From NCBI RefSeq assembly GCF_014396975.1, contig NZ_CP060719.1, positions 1,584,001 to 1,648,000 on the forward strand: a stretch of 64,000 bases of DNA. Direction: 5' to 3'. Below the pieces are notes generated by a model that ran no database searches, had not been told where the DNA came from, and was given only the letters and a program-made list of their open reading frames with translations. Origin of the DNA: Thermomonas carbonis (GTDB lineage Bacteria; Pseudomonadota; Gammaproteobacteria; Xanthomonadales; Xanthomonadaceae). A program made the translations under genes and the position numbers. This document shows positions 9,700 to 18,193 of the stretch, piece after piece. The first letter of the stretch is position 1, and each line of letters begins with the position of its first letter.

Positions 9700-11205
9700 A
9701 TGAGCGGAGCCGCAACCACCAACACGCCGGACGCCGTGCCGGAATTCCGCCAGGTAATGGGCCATCCACGACCGTTGTGGATGCTGTTCATGACCGAGTT
9801 CTGGGAACGCTTCGCGTTTTATGGCATGCGTTGGGCACTGGCCTTGTACATCGTGGCCCAGTTCCACGGAGGCGACAGCGCGGGTGAGGCACCGGCGAGC
9901 CGGCTGTATGGCGCATACCTGGCCCTGGTCTACGCTGCCGCCCTGTTCGGTGGATATGTCGCCGACAAGGTCATCGGCTACCAGCGCTCCATTCTGCTGG
10001 GTGCTGTTGTCATGGCGGCCGGCCTGTTCATGGTCATGTGGCCGGATGAGAACGTTTTCAAGCTAGGCTTGGCGACGGTCATCGCCGGTAACGGCCTGTT
10101 CAAGCCGAACATCTCCACCATGGTCGGCAAGCTCTACCTGCAGGGCGACGACCGCCGTGACTCAGGCTTCACCCTGTTCTACATGGGCATCAACCTCGGC
10201 GCGATGATCGCCCCATGGCTGACCGGCCTGCTGGCCGAACGGATCATGGGCGGCTCCCCTGATTTTCCTGCCTACAAGGTCGTGTTCCTCGTGTCGGGTA
10301 TCGGCATGCTGATTTCGCTGGTGTGGTTCTGGTTTGGCCGCAAGCAGTTGGAGGGTATCGGCCGGCCAACGCCGGGTACGGAGGGCAGCGGCCGCGTGCT
10401 GATGACCGCGATCTGCACCCTTCTTGCCATCCCGGTGATCTACTTCCTGTTGTCGATCGGCGCGGGTGCGCTGCAATGGATCCTCACCGCGCTGTTCGTG
10501 GCGCTTTGCGTGCTGATCATGCGCGAGGGTTTCAAGGATGGCCCGGTGCGCCGCGACATGGCGATCGCGATGTTGATCATCTTCGCGTTCAACGTGCTGT
10601 TCTGGTGCTTCTTCGAACAGGCCGGCAGTTCGTTCAACTTCCTGGCCCAGAACATCGTCAATCGCGATTTCGGCGGATGGACCTTCCCGGTGGGCTGGTT
10701 CCAGTCGGTGAACTCGGTGGCGATCATCGTGATGGCACCGCTCATGGCGTGGCTTTGGGTGAAGCTGGGTCGCAACAATCCTTCGATCCCCCGCAAGTTC
10801 GGCCTTGGCTTGCTGTTCAACAGCCTGGCCTTCCTGCTGCTGATGTTCGCGCTGTCCAGCCTCGTTGATCCGCAGAGCCTGAAGATCCCGTTCTGGACGC
10901 TGTTTGCGGTCTACTGGATCCAGTCGATCGGTGAGCTGTGCCTCTCGCCCATCGGTTTGTCGATGGTGACCAAGCTGGCACCAGTACGCCTCGTCGGCTT
11001 CGGCATGGGTGGCTGGTTCCTGTCCACGGCCATCGGCAACAACCTGTCCGGCATCTTTGCCAGCCATGTCAGCGGTACCGAGGGCATGAGCGTGGAATCC
11101 GCGCTCGGCGGCTACACCTTCGGCTTCTGGGCGCTGCTGATCCCGGGTCTGTTGCTGTTCCTGATCGCGCCGCTGATCCAGCGCCTGATGCACGGCGTGA
11201 AGTAA
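9700..11205 (+). CDS. Proton-dependent oligopeptide (POT/PTR2) transporter
   Basis: Inner-membrane importer of di- and tripeptides driven by the proton gradient, 501 residues with about 12-14 hydrophobic helices. The hallmark ExxER motif (TEFWERFAFYGMRW, about residues 28-41) and the FYMGINLGAMIAPWL segment are both present. A clear stem-loop terminator follows the stop. The 129-base gap after kynA holds no gene. Peptide uptake beside tryptophan and tyrosine catabolism suggests use of peptides as carbon source (inference). Confidence 0.9.
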   Translation: MSGAATTNTPDAVPEFRQVMGHPRPLWMLFMTEFWERFAFYGMRWALALYIVAQFHGGDSAGEAPASRLYGAYLALVYAAALFGGYVADKVIGYQRSILLGAVVMAAGLFMVMWPDENVFKLGLATVIAGNGLFKPNISTMVGKLYLQGDDRRDSGFTLFYMGINLGAMIAPWLTGLLAERIMGGSPDFPAYKVVFLVSGIGMLISLVWFWFGRKQLEGIGRPTPGTEGSGRVLMTAICTLLAIPVIYFLLSIGAGALQWILTALFVALCVLIMREGFKDGPVRRDMAIAMLIIFAFNVLFWCFFEQAGSSFNFLAQNIVNRDFGGWTFPVGWFQSVNSVAIIVMAPLMAWLWVKLGRNNPSIPRKFGLGLLFNSLAFLLLMFALSSLVDPQSLKIPFWTLFAVYWIQSIGELCLSPIGLSMVTKLAPVRLVGFGMGGWFLSTAIGNNLSGIFASHVSGTEGMSVESALGGYTFGFWALLIPGLLLFLIAPLIQRLMHGVK

Positions 11206-11227
11206 ACAAGAGCGTTTCAGCGCACGA

Positions 11228-11261
11228 AACAAAAACGGCAGCTTCGGCTGCCGTTTTTGTT
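11228..11261. terminator. Bidirectional stem-loop terminator
   Basis: A 15-base perfect stem (AACAAAAACGGCAGC and complement) closes on a TTCG tetraloop. A-rich and T-rich ends lie on both sides, so it can end the peptide transporter on the plus strand and the MarR gene on the minus strand. Confidence 0.9.
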
Positions 11262-11278
11262 TGCGTCGCCGGTTGCGT

Positions 11279-11806
11279 TTATTCGGCGGATGTATCGCCG
11301 CCGCCGGTGTAGTGCTCCGCACGTAATTCCAGTTCGTCCAGACGATCCAGGAGGCGGAACAGCAGGGCGCGTTCGTCGGCCGGGATATCGCCCAGCAGGT
11401 GTTGCTCGAAGCCGAGCGCCAGCGGCACGATCTGGTCGTAGACCGCGTAGCCGGCTTCGGACAGGCGCAGCATCGAGCGCCGGCGGTCGTCGTCGTCGAA
11501 CTCGCGGGCGATGCGCCCGGCGTCCATCAGCTTCGCCACCGCGCGGCTCACCGCGACCTTGTCCATCGCCGTGCGCTGCGCGACCTGGTTGGCGGAAAGC
11601 CCGGAGAACCGACCGAGCACGGCCATCACCCGCCACTCCGGGATGGTCATGTCGAAGCGCTCCGAATACTCGCGGGCGATCGCGTTGCTGGTGCGATTGG
11701 ACAGCACGCTGAGCCGGTACGGCAGGAAGTTCTCCAGCTTCAGCTGCCGGTGCTTCGGCTGGGCGGTGTAGGGCTGGGCGTCGGGTGCCTGGCTGGGATC
11801 TGTCAT
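11279..11806 (-). CDS. MarR-family regulator, probable regulator of tyrosine/homogentisate catabolism
   Basis: Winged-helix repressor of the MarR family, 175 residues from MTDPSQAPDAQPYTAQ. The core reads IPEWRVMAVLGRFSGLSAN..., then the recognition helix region AMDKVAVSRAVAKLMDAGRI, then the wing with DDDDRRRSMLRLSEAG. It is divergent from hpd with 71 bases between them, and a palindrome (GTTGCATCTGAAAC, 11830-11843) sits in that gap. A matching palindrome lies before the fumarylacetoacetate hydrolase gene at 50 kb, so it probably controls both loci and itself. The ligand is unknown; homogentisate or 4-hydroxyphenylpyruvate are natural guesses. An upstream in-frame start at 11836 would bury the operator. 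Confidence 0.82.
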   Translation of the reverse strand: MTDPSQAPDAQPYTAQPKHRQLKLENFLPYRLSVLSNRTSNAIAREYSERFDMTIPEWRVMAVLGRFSGLSANQVAQRTAMDKVAVSRAVAKLMDAGRIAREFDDDDRRRSMLRLSEAGYAVYDQIVPLALGFEQHLLGDIPADERALLFRLLDRLDELELRAEHYTGGGDTSAE

Positions 11807-11821
11807 GTGCTGCGCCGCGCC

Positions 11822-11851
11822 TTGAGATGGTTGCATCTGAAACTATAGAAT
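11822..11851 (+). promoter_or_regulatory. hpd promoter with palindromic operator between -35 and -10
   Basis: A -35 TTGAGA (11822-11827) and a -10 TATAGA (11844-11849, or TAGAAT at 11846) flank the palindrome GTTGCA-TC-TGAAAC (11830-11843). A MarR dimer bound there would block RNA polymerase at hpd. The same site also lies in front of the divergent MarR gene. Confidence 0.65.
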
Positions 11852-11877
11852 ATCCGCCTCACAGCCGAGGAACCGCC

Positions 11878-12975
11878 ATGAGCGCACAGCCCAATCTTGG
11901 CATGCAGCCGACCACGTTCGACAACCCGATGGGCATCGACGGCTTCGAATTCGTCGAATTCGCCGCGCCGGCGGGCCAGGCACAGCACTTGCACGACTAT
12001 TTCAAGCGCATGGGCTTCACCCAGGTCGCGCGGCACAAGACCCGGGCGATCAGCACCTACCGGCAGGGCGATTGCACCTTCCTGATCAACGAGGATCCGG
12101 ACAGCTTTGCCGCGCGCTTCGCCGCCGAACACGGCCCGAGCGCCTGCGGCTTCGCGATCCGCGTCAACAAGCTGGCCGAATGGGCGCGCGTGCAGGCGCT
12201 GAAGAACGGCGCCGAATCGTTCGATGCCGCCGACGAGCTGACCAAGGCGGTCGCCGCGCCGGTGATCAAGGGCATCGGCGGTTGCATGCTCTACATCGTC
12301 GATCGCTACGACGAGAAAGGCACCATCCACGATCCGGACTACGAATACCTGCCCGGCGTGGATTTGCTGCCGACCGGCTTCGGGCTGACCTTCATCGACC
12401 ACCTGACCCACAACCTCTACCACGGCAACATGGCGAAGTGGGCGGACTACTACGAACGTTTGTTCAACTTCCGAGAGATCCGCTACTTCGACATCAAGGG
12501 CGCGAAAACCGGCCTGCTGTCGAAGGCGATGACCGCGCCGGACGGCATGGTCCGCATCCCGCTCAACGAGTCCAGCGACCCGAAGTCGCAGATCAACGAA
12601 TACCTGGACGTGTACGGCGGCGAAGGCATCCAGCACATCGCCTGCTTCACCGACGACATCTACGCGACGGTGGAGAAGATGCGCGACACCGGCATCGAGT
12701 TCCTGGACACGCCGGACACCTATTTCGACGTGATCGATGCGCGGATCCCCGAGCATGGCGAAGACGTCGAGCGCCTGCGTGCGAACAAGATCCTGATCGA
12801 CGCCGACCCCGAGACCAAGCAGCGCAAGCTGCTGCAGATCTTCACCCTCAATGCGCTCGGTCCGATCTTCTTCGAGATCATCCAGCGCAAGGGCAACGAA
12901 GGCTTCGGCGAAGGCAACTTCCAGGCGCTGTTCGAGAGCATCGAGCGCGACCAGATGAAGCGCGGCGTGCTGTAG
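11878..12975 (+). CDS. hpd: 4-Hydroxyphenylpyruvate dioxygenase
   Basis: Non-haem iron enzyme turning 4-hydroxyphenylpyruvate into homogentisate in tyrosine breakdown; also the first committed step towards pyomelanin if later steps are blocked. It has 365 residues. The three iron ligands can be placed at His175 (DHLTHN), His253 (GIQHIACFTDD) and Glu333 (IFFEIIQRKG), so it should be active. The ATG at 11878 follows GAGG at a good distance. It is followed by a repeat hairpin and hmgA, probably one transcript. Confidence 0.95.
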   Translation: MSAQPNLGMQPTTFDNPMGIDGFEFVEFAAPAGQAQHLHDYFKRMGFTQVARHKTRAISTYRQGDCTFLINEDPDSFAARFAAEHGPSACGFAIRVNKLAEWARVQALKNGAESFDAADELTKAVAAPVIKGIGGCMLYIVDRYDEKGTIHDPDYEYLPGVDLLPTGFGLTFIDHLTHNLYHGNMAKWADYYERLFNFREIRYFDIKGAKTGLLSKAMTAPDGMVRIPLNESSDPKSQINEYLDVYGGEGIQHIACFTDDIYATVEKMRDTGIEFLDTPDTYFDVIDARIPEHGEDVERLRANKILIDADPETKQRKLLQIFTLNALGPIFFEIIQRKGNEGFGEGNFQALFESIERDQMKRGVL

Positions 12976-12982
12976 TTTTTAG

Positions 12983-13020
12983 CTCCCTCTCCCTCTTGGG
13001 AGAGGGTTGGGGAGAGGGGC
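12983..13020. repeat. CCCTCTCCC / GGGAGAGGG intergenic hairpin repeat
   Basis: Imperfect inverted repeat of the CCCTCTCCC-TCTT-GGGAGAGGG type, followed by TTGGGGAGAGGGG. Such elements are scattered between genes in many proteobacteria. Here it lies in the 63-base gap between hpd and hmgA and may tune the relative mRNA level. Confidence 0.65.
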
Positions 13021-13038
13021 TTTCAGGGCGCGACTGCA

Positions 13039-14343
13039 ATGACGATCGAAAGCAACGGCTACCAGACCGGCTTTGGCAACGAATTCGCCAGCGAGGCGAT
13101 TGCCGGGACGTTGCCGCAGGGGCGCAACTCGCCGCAGGTGGTCGCGCACGGGCTGTACGCCGAACAGATCAGCGGCACCGCGTTCACCGCGCCGCGCCAC
13201 CAGAACCGCCGAAGCTGGCTGTACCGGATCCGCCCGGCGGCGATGCACGGGCCGTTCGCGTTGTTCGAGCAACCGCGCTTCCACAACGATTTCGAGACCG
13301 GCCCGGTCACCCCGGACCAGTTGCGCTGGAATCCGCTTCCGCTGGCGGATGCGCCGACCGACTTCATCGAAGGGCTGGTCACGATGGCCGGCAATGGTGG
13401 CCCGTCAGCAGGCGCGGGCATCGGCATCCACATGTACGCCGCCAATCGCGACATGCAGGGCCGCTTTTTCTACGATGCCGACGGCGAGCTGCTGATCGTG
13501 CCGCAGCAGGGCCGGCTGCACATCGAAACCGAACTCGGCGTGCTCGATGTCGAGCCGCAGGAAATCGCGCTGATCCCGCGCGGGATTCGCTTCCGGGTGG
13601 CGTTACCGGATGGCGAGGCACGCGGCTATGTGTGCGAGAACTTCGGCGCGTTCATGCGGCTCCCGGACTTGGGTCCGATCGGCAGCAACGGGCTGGCCAA
13701 TCCGCGCGATTTCCTCAGTCCGAATGCGGCGTATGAAGACGTCGATGGCGAATTTGAGCTCATCGCGAAGTTCGAGGGCCATTTGTGGCGCGCGGACATC
13801 GGCCATTCGCCGCTGGACGTGGTCGCCTGGCATGGCAACCACGCGCCTTGCAAATACGACCTGCGCAGCTTCAACACGATCGGCTCGATCAGTTTCGACC
13901 ATCCGGATCCGTCGATTTTCCTGGTGCTGACCTCGCCCAGCGATACGCCCGGCGTCGGCAACATGGACTTCGTGATCTTCCCGCCGCGCGTGCTGGTGGC
14001 GCAGGACACGTTCCGCCCGCCATGGTTCCACCGCAATATCGCCAGCGAGTTCATGGGCCTGGTGCATGGCGCGTACGACGCCAAGGCGGACGGTTTCGCG
14101 CCCGGCGGCTGCTCGCTGCACAACTGCATGACCGGGCACGGTCCCGATGCCGCCACCTTCGACAAGGCCAGCGCTGCGGACACATCGAAGCCGGACTACA
14201 TCGGCGGCACCATGGCCTTCATGTTCGAGTCGCGCCACGTGATCCGGCCGACGCGACAGGCACTGGACGCCGCGCATCGCCAGCGCGATTACCAGGCGTG
14301 CTGGGCCGGGTTGCGCAAGCGCTTCGTCGCGCCGCACGAGTGA
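13039..14343 (+). CDS. hmgA: Homogentisate 1,2-dioxygenase
   Basis: Iron dioxygenase that opens homogentisate to maleylacetoacetate, 434 residues. It begins with the typical [14 protein letters not shown]. The metal-binding region near the C-terminus is intact: [19 protein letters not shown] supplies His and Glu ligands and [14 protein letters not shown] the second His. It lies downstream of hpd, and the product goes to maiA and fahA, which are encoded 36 kb away in this window. The length is normal for the family. Confidence 0.95.
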   Translation: MTIESNGYQTGFGNEFASEAIAGTLPQGRNSPQVVAHGLYAEQISGTAFTAPRHQNRRSWLYRIRPAAMHGPFALFEQPRFHNDFETGPVTPDQLRWNPLPLADAPTDFIEGLVTMAGNGGPSAGAGIGIHMYAANRDMQGRFFYDADGELLIVPQQGRLHIETELGVLDVEPQEIALIPRGIRFRVALPDGEARGYVCENFGAFMRLPDLGPIGSNGLANPRDFLSPNAAYEDVDGEFELIAKFEGHLWRADIGHSPLDVVAWHGNHAPCKYDLRSFNTIGSISFDHPDPSIFLVLTSPSDTPGVGNMDFVIFPPRVLVAQDTFRPPWFHRNIASEFMGLVHGAYDAKADGFAPGGCSLHNCMTGHGPDAATFDKASAADTSKPDYIGGTMAFMFESRHVIRPTRQALDAAHRQRDYQACWAGLRKRFVAPHE

Positions 14344-14420
14344 ACGCGGCGGCTCCGAAATTCGCGGCGCGTTAACCGCAAAGCGTCAGACTGCGGGCTC
14401 ACGAACGAGGAGCCCAGCCG

Positions 14421-15074
14421 ATGCGGACACTGCTTTCGATTGCTTTGCTGGTCGCCCTTGCCGGTTGCGGCGAGCGCGGCACACCTGATGCCAGCCCCAC
14501 GGCGCCAACCGAGGCGGCTCCCGTCGCGGACAGCACGGTAACCCCACCGGTCGCTGAAACCCCTGCACCCCCTGACGGCGATACCAGCGGTTCGCTGCGC
14601 GTGGACAAGCCCGCCGATGGCACGATCAGCTTCAACGGTTTCGGCCCTGCGGCCTTTGGCGCAACCGCAGAAGAAGTGCGCATGGCCTGGGGTGGCGACC
14701 TCGGCGATGAGCAGCCGTCCGAACCGGGCGGTTGCTATTACCTGATCCCGCAACCGGTCGGCGAGGCCGGCTATCGCACGGCTTTCATGATCGAAGGCGA
14801 CACCTTCGCGCGCATCGACGTGCGCCGCGACGATGTGACCGCGCCGGGCGGCGGCAAGGTCGGCATGAACAAGTCGCAGATCGCGGCGCTCTACGCCGGC
14901 ATCGAGCAGGAGCCGCACAAGTACACCGAGGGCCAGTACCTGAGCGTCAGGGATCCGGCCGGCGGCAAGGCGATGCTTGTGTTCGAGACCGACGGAAAAA
15001 CCGATGACGCCAAGGTCACCGCCTGGCGCATCGGCCTGCAGCCGCAGGTGGATTACGTGGAAGGCTGTTCCTGA
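14421..15074 (+). CDS. Putative lipoprotein of unknown function
   Basis: Predicted lipoprotein, 217 residues. The N-terminus MRTLLSIALLVALAGCGERG has a textbook lipobox with Cys16. A Pro/Ala/Thr-rich linker (about 20-55) leads to a soluble domain (GFGPAAFGATAEEVRMAWGGDL, then paired GGCYYLI and VDYVEGCS cysteines). I do not recognise the domain. Its last 22 bases overlap the 3' end of the antiporter subunit G gene on the other strand. The residue after Cys is Gly, so outer-membrane sorting is expected. Confidence 0.75.
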   Translation: MRTLLSIALLVALAGCGERGTPDASPTAPTEAAPVADSTVTPPVAETPAPPDGDTSGSLRVDKPADGTISFNGFGPAAFGATAEEVRMAWGGDLGDEQPSEPGGCYYLIPQPVGEAGYRTAFMIEGDTFARIDVRRDDVTAPGGGKVGMNKSQIAALYAGIEQEPHKYTEGQYLSVRDPAGGKAMLVFETDGKTDDAKVTAWRIGLQPQVDYVEGCS

Positions 15075-15427
15075 TCGTGATCATCGCCATCGGTGCCGGG
15101 CGTGCTGCCTGCGCCCGGCATCGGTGGCTGTTCGGCCATGTGCAATGACAACGCGGCCTTCGCCATCAGGTGCGCGCTGATCGGCGCGGTGATGAACAGG
15201 AATGCAGTGATCAACAGTTCGCGCGGCTGCGGGTCGGTGCCGGCGAAGGCGTGGTAGCCGACCGAGGCGATCAGCACGCAGCCCACGCCCAGCGTGCTGG
15301 CCTTGGTCGGCCCGTGCAGGCGCTTGAAGAAGTCCGAGAGCTTGAGCAGGCTGAAACTGCCGACCAGCAGGAAGAAGCAGCCGACGGCCAGCGCGAACAC
15401 CAGGGCGATCGCGATGATCCAGCTCAT
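15053..15427 (-). CDS. phaG: Mrp-type cation/proton antiporter subunit G
   Basis: Small membrane subunit of the multi-subunit Na+(K+)/H+ antiporter, 124 residues. It has three hydrophobic segments and the family motif FFKRLHGPTKASTLGVGC. It is the last gene of the phaAB-C-D-E-F-G operon, and its ATG overlaps the phaF stop (ATGA). The C-terminus ends in a soluble Asp/Gly-rich tail. The 3' end overlaps the converging lipoprotein gene. Confidence 0.88.
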   Translation of the reverse strand: MSWIIAIALVFALAVGCFFLLVGSFSLLKLSDFFKRLHGPTKASTLGVGCVLIASVGYHAFAGTDPQPRELLITAFLFITAPISAHLMAKAALSLHMAEQPPMPGAGSTPGTDGDDHDQEQPST

Positions 15428-15708
15428 TCGACGATGTCCCGGCGCAGCACGAACTTGCTCAGCACCACGGTACCGACGAAGCCGAGCATGGCGATGACCA
15501 GCGCGGCCTCGAAATACACCGCAGTGCCCAGATGCATGCCGAACAGCACCAGTTGCGCGATCGCCGACACGAACAACGTGTCCAGGGCGAGGATCCGATC
15601 CGGCAGGCTGGGCCCGCGCAGCAGCCGGACCAGGGCCAGCAGCATGGCCACGCCGACCACGTGCATCGCGGCGATCACCGCCCAGCCGACCAATTCCAGC
15701 GGGGTCAC
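15424..15708 (-). CDS. phaF: Mrp-type cation/proton antiporter subunit F
   Basis: Subunit F, 94 residues, three membrane helices. The conserved block RLLRGPSLPDRILALDTL identifies the family. It starts with GTG at 15708 inside a GTGA overlap with the phaE stop, consistent with coupled translation through the operon. Confidence 0.88.
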   Translation of the reverse strand: MTPLELVGWAVIAAMHVVGVAMLLALVRLLRGPSLPDRILALDTLFVSAIAQLVLFGMHLGTAVYFEAALVIAMLGFVGTVVLSKFVLRRDIVE

Positions 15709-16214
15709 GGGAAGATCTCCATCAGCGGTGCCTCGTAACGGGCCTTGATCTGCCGGATCACCTCATCGGGATCCTTGAGGTTGAGTACATGCACCAGCAG
15801 GTGGCGGCGATCCGCGGACAAGGACGAAGACACCGTGCCGGGGGTCAGGGTGATGATGCTGGTCAGCGCGGCGATGCCGTGGATGTTGGCGATGTCCAGC
15901 GGCACCCAGATGAAACCGGGGGTGATGTTGCGTTCCGGCCCGAGCACCTGCAGCGCGACCACGATGTTCGAGCGCACGATGTCCAGCGCCAGCACGCCGG
16001 CCATTCTCGGCACGCCGCCCAGGCGTCCGATGCGGGCGAATTCGCGATCCAGTCGCGCGGCGAACGGTGGAATTGCCAGCGCCAGCACCAGCGCCATCAG
16101 CGCATGGCCGACAGTGACCGCGTCGTTCATCAGCAGCCAGAAGCAGAACACCGTCACGCTCAGCGGCGGCGAGGGCAGCCAGCGCTTGCGCCATGGCGTG
16201 CGCGTCGGGTTCAT
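15705..16214 (-). CDS. phaE: Mrp-type cation/proton antiporter subunit E
   Basis: Subunit E, 169 residues starting MNPTRTPWRKRWLP. Two or three N-terminal helices precede the conserved cytoplasmic part SIITLTPGTVSSSLSADRRHLLVHVLN, typical of MnhE/PhaE. The start at 16214 overlaps the phaD stop by 4 bases. A longer frame running further upstream is only the shadow of phaD. Confidence 0.88.
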   Translation of the reverse strand: MNPTRTPWRKRWLPSPPLSVTVFCFWLLMNDAVTVGHALMALVLALAIPPFAARLDREFARIGRLGGVPRMAGVLALDIVRSNIVVALQVLGPERNITPGFIWVPLDIANIHGIAALTSIITLTPGTVSSSLSADRRHLLVHVLNLKDPDEVIRQIKARYEAPLMEIFP

Positions 16215-17770
16215 GGCGCCCGCCTTGCCGGCAGCGCGGCATCGATCTGGCGCACGTACTCCGCCGGTGCCAGCAACTGATCCGCGGTGGCGCGGGTGAA
16301 CGCAAGGACGGGCGCTGCCGCCAATGCCATCGCGATGCCGTAGCAGACCAGCAGCAGGACCGCGGCGCTTTCCAGCGGCGGTGCGGTCAAATTCGCGGCG
16401 GCGGGCGCTGCGTTCAACGCATCGACCTCGTCCTGCGCGTGGGCCGGTTCGGAATCGCTGCCCCAGAACACGTGCACGCCGGTGCGCGCCACGCCGACCA
16501 GCATCAGGAAACTGCTGCCGAGCACGCAGCCCCAGACCCAGCCAATGGAACCTGCCGGCACCGCATCGAGCAGCAGCAGTTTGCCGATGAAGCCGGACAG
16601 CGGTGGCAAACCGGCCAGCGAGACCGCGACCAGCAGGAACAGCAGGCTCCGCATGCGCCCCATCCGCGGCGTGGCCATGTCCTTGCCGGCTCCGCCGCGT
16701 CCACGCTGGCGCACCAGGTCGGCGAGCAGGAACAGCGCCGCGCCGGCCAGGGTGCTGTGAACCAGGTAGTACAGCCCCGCAGCAATGGTGCCCGGCGTGG
16801 CCAGCGAGAACGCCACGAACAATGTCGCTGCCGAGCCCAGCACCAGGTACGCGGCGAGAAGGCGCAGCCGCTGCGCCGACAGCACACCCAGCGCGGCCAG
16901 CACCAGGGTGACCGCTCCCAACACCTGCAGCGCCGGCCAGGCAAAGCCGGCCAGCGGCCCGGCCAGGCCGAAGCTCAGCGTGCCCACCCGCAGGACTGCA
17001 TACAGGCCGACCTTGGTCATGATCGCGAACAGTGCAGCCACTGCCGCCGGTGCCAGCGTGTAGGTCTGCGGCAGCCACAGGTACATCGGCAACAGCGCGG
17101 CCTTGGCGCAGAACACCACCAGCAGCATGCCCGCCGCGGCTTCGACCAGGGCGAGGTCGCTGGCCGGCACTTCGGCTACGCGCGCGGCCATCTCGGCCAT
17201 GTTGAGGGTGCCCAGCAGGCCGTACAGCAGGCCCAGCGCAAGCAGGAACAGGGTCGATGCGCCGATGTTGAAGGCGACGTAATGCAGGCCGGCGCGCATG
17301 CGCGCGCCGCCGCCGCCGCTGAGCAGCAAGCCGTACGAGGCGATCAGCAGCACTTCGAAGAACACGAATAGGTTGAACAGGTCGCCGGTCAGGAACGCAC
17401 CGTTCAGGCCCATCAACTGGAACTGGAAGAACGCATGGAAATGGGTGGCGCGGCGGTCGCGGCCACCGCAGGCATGCAGCAGGCAGGCGATCGCCAGCAG
17501 CTGGCCCAGCAACACCATCAGCGCCGACAACCGATCCACCACCAGCACGATGCCGAGCCGCGCCGGCCAGTCTCCGAGCAGATAGACGCTGATGTCGCCC
17601 TGATCGGCGTTGCGCAGCAACAGCAGCGACACCGCCAGCACCGCTGCCAGCGAAGTCCACGCGATCACCCGCTGCGGCAGCATGCCGAGGCGGCCGTGTT
17701 CGACGAACAACATCGCCGCCGCGGCCAGCAGCGGGATCAGGATCGGCAGCAACGGCAGGTGATCCATCAT
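16211..17770 (-). CDS. phaD: Mrp-type cation/proton antiporter subunit D
   Basis: NuoN/NuoM-like proton-channel subunit, 519 residues with about 14 helices. Landmarks are LMGLNGAFLTGDLFNLFVFFEVLLIASYGLLL and the charged residues in KAALLPMYLWLPQTYTLAP that carry protons in complex I relatives. It starts at 17770 (ATGATG), overlapping the phaC stop. Together with phaAB it probably forms the transport path. Confidence 0.9.
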   Translation of the reverse strand: MMDHLPLLPILIPLLAAAAMLFVEHGRLGMLPQRVIAWTSLAAVLAVSLLLLRNADQGDISVYLLGDWPARLGIVLVVDRLSALMVLLGQLLAIACLLHACGGRDRRATHFHAFFQFQLMGLNGAFLTGDLFNLFVFFEVLLIASYGLLLSGGGGARMRAGLHYVAFNIGASTLFLLALGLLYGLLGTLNMAEMAARVAEVPASDLALVEAAAGMLLVVFCAKAALLPMYLWLPQTYTLAPAAVAALFAIMTKVGLYAVLRVGTLSFGLAGPLAGFAWPALQVLGAVTLVLAALGVLSAQRLRLLAAYLVLGSAATLFVAFSLATPGTIAAGLYYLVHSTLAGAALFLLADLVRQRGRGGAGKDMATPRMGRMRSLLFLLVAVSLAGLPPLSGFIGKLLLLDAVPAGSIGWVWGCVLGSSFLMLVGVARTGVHVFWGSDSEPAHAQDEVDALNAAPAAANLTAPPLESAAVLLLVCYGIAMALAAAPVLAFTRATADQLLAPAEYVRQIDAALPARRAP

Positions 17771-18180
17771 TCGCCACCACCGCGCGTTTCGCGTGCGCGT
17801 GCGTCGTCGTGGCGGCGTTGTTCATCGCGACGGAATGCCTGCTCGCCGGCGTCGCCGTCCACGTGGTCGCTGCCGTTGTCGGCGCGGCTGCGCATGGCGA
17901 TGACGATGCTCACCGCAGTCATCGCGAAGGCGATCACGATCGCGGTCAGCACCAGCGCCTGCGGCAGCGGGTCGGTGTAGTGGGCGAGGGTGGTCGGCAC
18001 GTCGTCGCGCAGCACCGGCGGCTTGCCGGGCGTCAACCCGCCGCTGGTGAAGATCAGCAGGTTGGTGGCGTAGGACAACAGGGTCAGGCCCAGGATCAGG
18101 TCGAAGCTGCGCGCGCGCAGCAGCAGGTACACGCCTGCCGCGGTGAGCAGGCCGATGGCGCTGGCCAATGCGAATTCCAT
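17767..18180 (-). CDS. phaC: Mrp-type cation/proton antiporter subunit C
   Basis: NuoK-like subunit, 137 residues, three helices (LTAAGVYLLLRARSFDLILGL, then LSYATNLLIFTSG, then QALVLTAIVIAFAMTAVS) and an Arg/Asp-rich cytoplasmic tail. It lies 13 bases after phaAB in the operon. Confidence 0.88.
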   Translation of the reverse strand: MEFALASAIGLLTAAGVYLLLRARSFDLILGLTLLSYATNLLIFTSGGLTPGKPPVLRDDVPTTLAHYTDPLPQALVLTAIVIAFAMTAVSIVIAMRSRADNGSDHVDGDAGEQAFRRDEQRRHDDARARETRGGGE

Positions 18181-18193
18181 CAGCGCGCCTCCG

